Assembly (NCBI GenBank): GCA_002917775.1
Contig: KZ627161.1
Coordinates: forward strand, 1,659,562-1,723,561
Source of the DNA: Glaciozyma antarctica PI12
Taxonomy: Eukaryota; Basidiomycota; Microbotryomycetes; Kriegeriales; Camptobasidiaceae
Direction of reading: 5' to 3'
Length of the DNA: 64,000 nt
The position numbers and the translations under genes are program-made. This document shows, one piece after another, positions 57,201-64,000 of the stretch; position 1 is the stretch's first letter, and every line of letters begins with the position of its first letter. The notes under the pieces are model-generated. The model did not search any database, was not told the DNA's origin, and saw only the letters and a list, made by a program, of their open reading frames with translations.

Positions 57201-57885
57201 AAGAAGAACGCCAAGTGGGAGCGTGCGTTCTTTCCTCTTTTCCCCTTCACGAATTTCGCTGACGTTCTCCGCAGAGTCGATTTCGCTTTCGAAGCAGGAC
57301 AAGCTGTTCAAGGACGCGATCGAGACGGCCGCAACCTCGGGCAGCAACCTCGGGCAGCACGGAGGTCGCCACCTACTTTGTGTACGTCTCTCCCCAGTTA
57401 TCTCGAGCTCGTGCTCGTAGCTCGTGCTCGCAGCCTAACGTTCCCACCTACAGCGACATCGGCTCCCGCGAATGCTACACCGCCACGCTCTTCGTCTGTT
57501 ACGACCTCATTCGCCCCGATCAGGCTCAGTTCCTGTCGTGGCGCAGCGGTCTCAACGACTTCACCATGCCTTGTTCGTCGACGAGAGGGCTGCGAAAGTC
57601 GGGGATATGCGCTAACTCTTCCGTCGCAGACCTCCTTTGCGTTCAGCGACACCAAGCCGACCTGCTCAGCGCGCTCCAGAAGCAAATGAAGGAGATCTCG
57701 ACCAAGGAGGCGGCGAAGGTGCAGGCCGAACAGGAGCAGCCGGTGCTGCTCACGGGCATGAAAATGATCGGGGGCCCTGCGTGCGTTCTGCTTTCTCCTC
57801 CTGTCGCGCGTCAAGCTTACCGTCCTTTCCGAACAGCTACCCTCTTCAGCAACAGGCGACCGGGTTCCCAGGAGGATTATATTAG
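51264..57885 (+). CDS. CHC1: clathrin heavy chain
   Basis: Triskelion-forming coat protein of Golgi, endosomal and endocytic vesicles. The start at 51264 ([15 protein letters not shown]) leads to the beta-propeller ([42 protein letters not shown]), the linker and the alpha-solenoid repeats ([55 protein letters not shown]), a proximal segment ([30 protein letters not shown]) and the end GFPGGLY at 57885. Roughly twenty introns. The length of about 1680 residues is normal. An exact 13-bp tandem duplication, 57333-57345 and 57346-57358, breaks the frame in the C-terminal trimerisation region. With one copy removed the reading is [18 protein letters not shown], which still lacks about five residues of the usual EELL segment. 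Clathrin is rarely dispensable, so an assembly artefact is likely. Confidence 0.95.
57333..57358 (+). repeat. 13-bp perfect tandem duplication in the clathrin gene
   Basis: AACCTCGGGCAGC occurs twice back to back. Because 13 is not a multiple of three, it shifts the frame of the clathrin exon in which it lies. Conserved clathrin sequence resumes in the other frame immediately downstream. Confidence 0.95.
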
Positions 57886-58041
57886 ACTGCAACTTCGGAC
57901 TGTTTTTCGTAAGCTTTGGGAGGTTGTCAAGGACCAGGCCGACAGCGCGAGAGCGCACGCGCACGGCACCGCCAGCGCGAGCGAGAGAAGTGGCTCAGTC
58001 TCTCGTTTAAGGAGCGTACAACTCAGGCGCTGGTGATTCCA

Positions 58042-60716
58042 TCACTTCTTCTTCACGTCCTTGACCGCCACCACGATACGCTCCCCGCCCTCGAAATTCA
58101 GACCTCCCAACGTTCCCGAGTTGGCGAGAATCCTCCCGTTGAAGCTCAACTTCTGCTTGCTGATAGGAATTCCGACCTTGGCCTGCCAAAAGGAGGTCAG
58201 CTTGACGCGAAAGTGAAGAGAATGGCGGGCGACGCACAGCAATCCGATCTCGCAGCGTTCCGACGAGAAGCGTGAGAGGAATGTCGTCGAGTTGAACCTC
58301 GCTGCCATCGCATCCCCAAGCGGGCTTGGCAGGGTAGTCGGGCAGCTGGACAAAGACCGAAATAGGATCCTGGTGCGGAAGCAGGAGTCAGCGTTGGTGC
58401 TCGGTGCAGAAAACGGCGCGAATCGACGTACCGGATGCGATACGAGCCACTCTTCCTCCGGCCGGAACGAACCGTCTGTTCGCTTCGGGACTCGGTGCCG
58501 CTTCGCATTCGGCTCTCCCTCCGGTCCCCCGTCTGCAGACCTGCCGGCTCCAGCGGGAGCGGTTGGCTGAGCGATGCTCGCATACTGCCCTGGTGCGAGG
58601 GGTAGAGCTTCGCCGGGGTTCGTAACCAGGGGGCGAGCGGGCAGTCCTGCGATCGGTAGCCCGTACGGCTGCTGAGGAGGTTGGCTCGAGGAGGCGTAGG
58701 ACTGGTACTGAGGCTGAGAGTAGGCGCTGCTCGACTGATGAGGTTGTGGGGCGCCGGAGATGGTGGCGCCGGAGATGAAGCCAGAGGGTTCGGAGGGGGC
58801 CGACGACGCGTTGGGAACGGAGGGGCCAATCTTGGGGGTCTCGTCAGCGCTGCAAGGGTATCAAATAAGTCATGGGCGGCGCATAGAACGTAGGAGAGAG
58901 GGACGAACCCGAGCAAGCCCTTGGCGCGGTGAAGTGCCTCGATCTGCTCGTCGAGACTTGCGCCTGCAAAGCGACTCGTAATGGCGTCCTTGGTCGCGGT
59001 GTGACCGTCCCAGACGACCTTCTCGCGAGCTTTCGACTGAGCCGTGGCGGTCGCCTCCGCCTGGCGCCTTGCGTCGTCGTCTGTGCCGGTCCCGAAGATG
59101 TCTGGCCGATGAGCAGCAAGACCGCGGATAGATGCGGATACGTCGGTTCCTGCAAAAGAGTTGGATTCAGTGAGAAGTCCAGCGAGGAAAGACGAGCGAG
59201 CCACGCACCTCCAGGAAGTAGGTTGGACGCCGAACGGTTGGCCTCGCTGATGCGCTTCTCCTCCTTCCAGCGAGGATCCAGAAGCTCGATACGGACGTGG
59301 TTGGCAAAGTCCTCGACGGGAACTTGCTGGTCGCCAAACGTGGTCATCGCAGGTCCTGCCGCCGCCACCGGTCGTCTCGCTGTAAGGTAGATGTTAGCGA
59401 AACACACGCAACGTAGAGCCTTGCGATCCCACCTTTCGGAACGTAGTCTTTGCGAATCTTCATCGGAGCGTTTGCGTCGGCGGTCCTGATCTCGACGACT
59501 CGTCGTCGCTCCTTTTCCAGCTTGGCCTCCTCGGCTCCCTCGGTCTCAAGCTCTTCGTCGTCCTCGACCTCCATCTCCATCTCCGCCTCCTCGCTGCGCT
59601 CCCGCTCCCGCTCGTTCTCGGCGACTTCTTCCTCTCGTCCCTCCATAATCATCGCCGCCATCTTCTTCTGAGCAATCGTCATGTTCTCCACCTCGCTGAT
59701 GCTCATGGGCGGCGGGAGCTCGACCAGGCCCGCCTCGTCGCCTTCGGTAAACTCGACGGTCGAGACGACGACAAAGTCTTGCCAGTCGATTTCGGCAAAG
59801 GCGATACGGTCGGCCTCCTCCGCGTCCTCGAGCTCCTTGCGGCGGGTCGATTCCCATTTCTCCCACTCGACTCGCGACTTGACATCCTTGAGAACTTCGC
59901 GTCGTCCCATCGTCCTACGGTCCTCCCGGTCGCGATCTGCTCATCTGGCTGCGGCGCTTGAGTCGTGCCTGAGCTTCCTTTGAGGGAATGAGGATCTTGG
60001 TGTACTGCTCAGTGAGGCTGCGAGATAGGAGCCTGGTCAGCTGTACGTCACCAACTCCTGAGGCAAAAGAACGCACCGGTTGAAGTATCCAAAGAGAGAG
60101 TGGGAGGGGCGCAGGAAGTCGAACTGGTAGTTACGGTTCTCGCGAGAGGCTAGCTCGGAGGTGAAGCGTCGCCCAGAGCGCGCTGTGAAGAGGGCGGTCA
60201 GGCGAAGGATGTCGCTGGAAGTGTGTCAAGTCTGTCAGCATCATGTGGTAGGTTTAGCGCAGGAGACGGCACGCACAGGTCGACGGCGTTCATCGCGGGA
60301 GGTTGCTCGACGAGGTACTCGAGGGCGGCAGGCTCTGGAGGACGTCCATCGTTGTCGTCCACATCATCTCCTCCTTCTGCAACTGCCGCCTTGCTCGCAT
60401 CCGCCTTGACCTCGGCCACCTCCCCTCCTCTGAACGCCTCGAGACGGTGGAGGTAGTAGGCGTGGTAGGCGTCCTCCTTGTTCAAGAAGGCGAAGCGCGA
60501 GTCGCTCTTCTCGCGCGCTCTGATCTTCTCCTCGAACAGCTCTGGCTTAGGCGACTTGGCGACGAAGGAGGCAGTCTTGTCGACGATCGTTCGGATCTCT
60601 GGAGGGGGAAGGATGAGGCCATCGGGTTTGGCGGCGGTGGAGGCGGCGGGGGCTGGAGAGAGGGCGCTGCTGTCGACTCCTCCGTTCGCTGGTGGAGGAA
60701 GGCTGAGGGACGCCAT
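58042..60716 (-). CDS. PRP21: splicing factor 3A subunit 1 (SF3A1/PRP21)
   Basis: Core component of the U2 snRNP needed for prespliceosome assembly. The start at 60716 (MASLSLPPPANGG) is followed by SURP module 1 (IRTIVDKTASFVAKSPKPELFEEKI) and SURP 2 (LDILRLTALFTARSGRRFTSELASRE then NYQFDFLRPSHSLFGYFNRLTEQYTKIL), a coiled acidic region (VKSRVEWEKWESTRRKELE, many Glu), GDQQVPVEDFANHVRIELLDPRWKEEK, a Pro/Ser/Gln-rich linker, and a C-terminal ubiquitin-like domain (LVGTLRDRIGLAVGIPISKQKLSFNG) ending VKDVKKK. One frame break lies between 59915 and 59945; reading the C3 run at 59925-59927 one base shorter joins KEAQARLKRR to EDRRTMGRREVLKDV. About eight introns. Confidence 0.93.
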
Positions 60717-61374
60717 CAAGTAGTCGGGCGGGCGAGACTGACGTGCGGAGTCAACTCGCCTCGCCTGTGAGTGTGGTGGCTCCTCAGAAATCGATTAAAT
60801 TCAAAATAAAGATAACCTCCCTAGCACGATGCTCCTCCTTCCTTGGATTTCCTCCTCCTCCACCGCATAGGTGAGTTGGTCAAGCCTTCGCGACGACTGA
60901 GCAGGACGGACGCGGTTTGAGAAGTTCGCGACTGCAGCGCCAAGGCCGACCTCCGCCTTCGCCCTTGTCAGCGCGCGATGTCAGCTCTCTCTCTCAATCC
61001 GCAGGAGCAGTTCCCGTCCATTCTAGCGCAAAGAGAAGAGGTCGCTCCTCTTCCTCTCGACTCTGACTGTCATCCAACGATCTGCGCTCGCTCGCCATCT
61101 TCCTCGCCACGGGCGCTGCTGACCCTGTTTGCAAGCACGTCCTCGCGAAGCTGCATAGCCCTGCTCGGAGGGGAAGTGGGTTCATCTTGGCGGATCGAAC
61201 CGAACGCTGCTCCCATGTTACCTCGTTTCCCGCCTGCGGCGCTGGACGTTCAGTGGGAATAGCATCTTGCAGCTCGCTACTCATCTTCTCTCTGCCTCCC
61301 GCTCATCTCCGGACTGATCCTACATACTGATCCGACTCGGAGAGCGTGAGCCAGTGAGCAGGTGGCGGTAGCGA
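60717..61374. other. intergenic, two overlapping unsupported open frames
   Basis: Between the SF3A1 start and the promoter of DUF3494 copy 3. A plus-strand ATG at 60978 opens 94 codons and a minus-strand ATG at 61284 opens 96 codons over the same DNA. Neither shows a known motif or clear splice signals, so neither is called. A short AT-rich patch lies at 60790-60815. Confidence 0.4.
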
Positions 61375-61571
61375 GCAAGAAGGATCGACGACCGCGTTTC
61401 GCACCACCGGACCGCCCTGTAACTCTGTTTTCTCCTGCCTCTTCCTGTCGTGGCTGCCAGCTGGGCGCAGGATTACCTGATACTTCTCCTCCACTCTCGG
61501 TTCCGGCACTTGTTCAACTCAGATTGTAAGGAGGAAGACGCGGCGTGCGTCACCCATGAGTCCGTCAGTTC

Positions 61572-61579
61572 TATAAAAA
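61572..61579 (+). promoter_or_regulatory. TATA-like box of DUF3494 copy 3
   Basis: TATAAAAA lies 81 bp before the start codon, in a block conserved with copy 1, where the equivalent sequence is CATAAAAT at about the same distance. It is followed by the conserved CTGCGTCGGTCGTCTGCTTC and a CT-rich leader. Confidence 0.6.
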
Positions 61580-61659
61580 CCTGCGTCGGTCGTCTGCTTC
61601 TCTCTCCTCTTCATCCACTTCACTCCTCACCCGCACTTCCTTCAACTTACTCCTTAGCC

Positions 61660-62940
61660 ATGTCCTCCTCGCTCGTCTCTCTCCTCGTCGTTGGCCTCGC
61701 CGTCAGTTCTATCTCCTTGATCTTGTGAAGCCCTCGCTGATCGTCTTATCCCTCCTCCCAGGCCTTCGCCAACGCTGCGCCGCGTGACCTCACTGTCGAC
61801 CTTGGCGTTGCCGAGAACTTTGCTGTCCTGGCTTCCGCTGGCATCTCGAGTGTGCGCGATTGCAAGATTTCGGGTGACATTGTGAGTTGCTTTGCCTCGC
61901 CCTCCTTGCTGCGCGTTGCTGACCATTTGCACAGGGAGTTTCCCCTGCCGCCCTCAGCTACATCACCGGATTCAGCACCAGCTTCGGTACGCACTCTCCA
62001 TATCCGTGTCCTAGCTCAATTCGCTGACGGCTCTGCTCTTTCAGGATCCTCCACCGCCGCCGCCCAGTCGCCCTACGTCAAGGGTGCCGTCTACGCCGCT
62101 GACATGAGGTGAGTCGCGAATCTTTGGCCATCGAACGCGAACTAACGTTGCGATTTCAGCAACCCCACTCCCGCCTACCTCACCGCCGCCGTCTCCAACA
62201 TGGAGACCGCCTGTGCGTCCTCTCCTCTGCGCGGCTTGTGTTCGTCTCTGACGCTTTGCTATCTACAGACGTCCAGGCTGCTCGCTTTGTCAACCCCGAC
62301 GAGACTGAGCTCAACGACGGAGACCTCAGCGGACTCACCCTCGCTCCTGGTAAGTGTCTGTCCTATGTCACTGTCTCGCAAGCTAACGATCTTTCCAGGA
62401 CTCTACAAGTGGGGAACGTCGGTCTACATGCCTACTGATCTCGTCTTCAAGTGCGTTCTCTCTCCTCGCGTTCCATGAGCAAAACTGACTCCCTGCTTCT
62501 TTTTTAGCGGAACGTGAGCGCCTGCTCCAACTCGTCTTTCACATCCAGCTGCTGACGTTCCCCGCTGCTCTTCAGCGCCGAGGACACCTGGGTGCTCCAG
62601 GTCGCCGGTACTCTCAGGATGGCTGCTGATGTTCGCATCGTGCTCACCTCGTGCGTGTCTCCTTCACTTCCTCCCGTAGCGTCGCTCACAAGTACCTCAC
62701 AGCGGAGCCAAGGCCACCAACATCGTCTGGCAGGTTGCCGATGCCGTCACCTTCGGCGCTCGCTCCCACTTCGAGGGTATCGTTCTCGCCGCCACCGGAG
62801 TCACCCTTCAGACTGAGGCTTCCATGTTCGGCCGCATCCTCGCCCAGACCGAGGTCGCTCTCCAGAAGGCCACCGTTGTTGCTCCCTTCGTTCCCGAGCC
62901 CGAGGTTGTCACCAAGCGCTCCGTCGTTCGCTGGCTTTGA
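61660..62940 (+). CDS. DUF3494 ice-binding-type secreted protein, copy 3
   Basis: Closest relative of copy 1. Start at 61660 (MSSSLVSLLVVGLA) with the signal peptide split by intron 1, then AFANAAPRDLTVDLGVAENFAVLASAG, SGDIGVSPAALSYITGF, NPDETELNDGDLSGLTLAPG, LYKWGTSVYMPTDLVFNGT, DTWVLQVAGTLRMAADV, NIVWQVADAVTFG, EASMFGRILAQTEVALQ and the tail EVVTKRSVVRWL. It has the intron before LYKW that copy 1 lacks, but lacks the intron after the RMA..V/I position that copy 1 keeps. The 6-nt microexon is at 62508-62513. A complete intron (62945-63000) follows directly after the stop in the 3' UTR, as in copy 1. Confidence 0.93.
62508..62513 (+). other. 6-nt microexon in DUF3494 copy 3
   Basis: CGGAAC between an acceptor TTTTTTAG and a donor GTGAGC. 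It is needed to keep frame and to encode the Asn-Gly-Thr of VFNGTAEDTW. Identical to the microexon at 14406-14411 in copy 1. Confidence 0.88.
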
Positions 62941-63239
62941 AAGGGTGAGCAGGCGTCTTTGCTCCTTTCGCACGCCGGTTCTAACTTTCTCCTTCTGCAG
63001 TGCAACTTGATTCGATCTTAATTAGATGCTCACACACCCCTTTGAAAATACCAGCCTCCGTCTCCACGACTGCGCTTCCCTCCCGCTCCCTGATTCTGCG
63101 GAGCGAAGCCTCCTCCCGTTCCTGAATCCCGAGACCTGAGAGAAGCGCGGCCTCGTTCTTGTTTCTCCCGATGCTCTCCCTGCGCTCCTACAGAAGCGTG
63201 AGGGCAGGATTGCTGCGAGAACGAGTGTCTCGCGGGAGT

Positions 63240-64000
63240 CGCGTTGGGGGCAAGCAAGCGGGGTGCTTTGACGGGGGCACAAGCAAGCGCGAGCAGGGCC
63301 GGAATCCGAGCTGCCGGCTTTCCGCTTGCTGGGGCGATCCTGACCCTAGCTCGAGGCTTTCAACCGCACAAAGCTGGTCAACCAAAGAAGCATATGAACC
63401 TACTGCTGAGCCAGAGAGAGGAAGCAATCCGAACAGAAGTACGCGCGCAGGAGCACGAGCAAGCGCAAGCAGGGCCGGAATCCGAGGTCGCGGCTTTGTG
63501 CTCGCTGGGGTGATCCTGGACCTAGCTCAAGGCTTTTGGTCGCACAAAGCTGGTCCCTCGTCACGAAAGGTGCAAGTATTGCGTATCCAGAGAGAGGAAT
63601 CGATCCGAACGGGAGTACGCGCGCAGGAGCAGGAGCAAGCGCAAGCAGAGCTGGAATCCGAGGTCGCGGCTTTGTGCTCGCTGGGGTGATCCTGGACCTA
63701 GCTCGAGGCTTTCAACCGCACAAAGCTGGTCAACCAAAGAAGCATATGCACCTACTGCTGAGCCAGAGAGAGGAAGCGATCCGAACAGAAGTACGCGCGC
63801 AGGAGCACGAGCAAGCGCAAGCAGAGCCGGAATCCGAGGTCGCGGCTTTGTGCTCGCTGGGGTGATCCTGGACCTAGCTCAAGGCTTTTGGTCGCACAAA
63901 GCTGGTCCCTCGTCACGAAAGGTGCAAGTATTGCGTATCCAGAGAGAGGAATCGATCCGAACGGGAGTACGCGCGCAGGAGCAGGAGCAAGCGCAAGCAG
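63240..64000 (+). repeat. tandem repeat array, about 176-bp monomer in 352-bp dimers
   Basis: Two related monomers alternate. One contains GAGGCTTTCAACCGCACAAAG (at about 63353 and 63706), the other AAGGCTTTTGGTCGCACAAAG (at about 63529 and 63881). Both contain ACGCGCGCAGGAGCA and CAAGCGCAAGCAG followed by TCCGAGGTCGCGGCTTTGTG. Dimers repeat every 352 bp almost exactly. The first monomer (63240-63350) is diverged, as expected at an array edge, and the array continues past the window end. Each unit has an open frame ending SLG-stop, but 176 and 352 are not multiples of three. Confidence 0.9.

Larger units (their letters stand above)
61375..63140 (+). repeat. inverted duplicate, right arm (DUF3494 copy 3 with flanks)
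   Basis: Reverse-complement partner of about 13725-15490. Promoter, coding exons, most introns and the 3' UTR intron are recognisably similar, so the duplicated unit was a whole gene with its regulatory DNA. Confidence 0.85.

Noticed and set aside
60978-61284. Overlapping open frames of 94 and 96 codons on both strands
   Set aside because: Neither has recognisable domains or splice signals, and overlapping frames of this size are common by chance at this GC content.
1-64000. Search for CRISPR arrays, operons, riboswitches and bacterial-type terminators
   Set aside because: Dense spliceosomal introns and protein content show a nuclear eukaryotic locus, and the only regular repeats are the long tandem units at the end.

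Overview
The window is a GC-rich (about 60%), densely packed stretch of nuclear chromosome from a basidiomycete. Genes lie a few hundred bases apart, almost all are cut by many introns of about 50-100 nt, donors are mostly GTGCGT, GTGAGT or GTACGT, and a CTGAC or CTAAC branch site sits about 15-20 nt before the acceptor. Gene content (complex I subunit NDUFS6, an ER Hsp90 with an HDEL tail, GH76 wall enzyme, a cytochrome b5/acyl-CoA dehydrogenase fusion, three DUF3494 ice-binding-type proteins) suggests a red or cold-adapted yeast of the Microbotryomycetes (Rhodotorula/Leucosporidium relatives). The species is inference.

Layout. 0-2 kb: an unresolved minus-strand gene and a small single-membrane-span protein. 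2-13.5 kb: ER Hsp90, PAT1 (mRNA decapping activator), GH76 mannanase-like protein, cytochrome b5-acyl-CoA dehydrogenase. 13.7-18 kb: two secreted DUF3494 genes. 18-31.5 kb: cis-prenyltransferase, PBDC1-family protein, GDP-mannose transporter, SET-domain methyltransferase, Bem3-like RhoGAP, ornithine decarboxylase. 32-44 kb: Rom2-like RhoGEF, NDUFS6, ribosomal protein eL43, SHB17-like phosphatase, a second RhoGEF. 44-61 kb: DEAH/RHA-like helicase, a small CYSTM protein, clathrin heavy chain, splicing factor SF3A1. 61.4-64 kb: a third DUF3494 gene followed by a tandem repeat array that runs off the end.

Most genes are unrelated housekeeping genes. Thematic links are secretion and the wall (ER Hsp90, dolichol synthesis, GDP-mannose import, GH76, clathrin), Rho signalling (one GAP and two GEFs within 20 kb) and RNA metabolism (PAT1, SF3A1, RHA helicase).

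The most distinctive signal is the DUF3494 family. Two of the three genes, with promoter and 3' UTR, form an inverted pair of about 1.75 kb separated by about 46 kb. They share a 6-nt microexon and differ by reciprocal intron losses. Six otherwise intact genes need a one-base correction near short homopolymers to keep frame, and clathrin carries an exact 13-bp tandem duplication that breaks its frame. These look more like consensus errors than pseudogenes.
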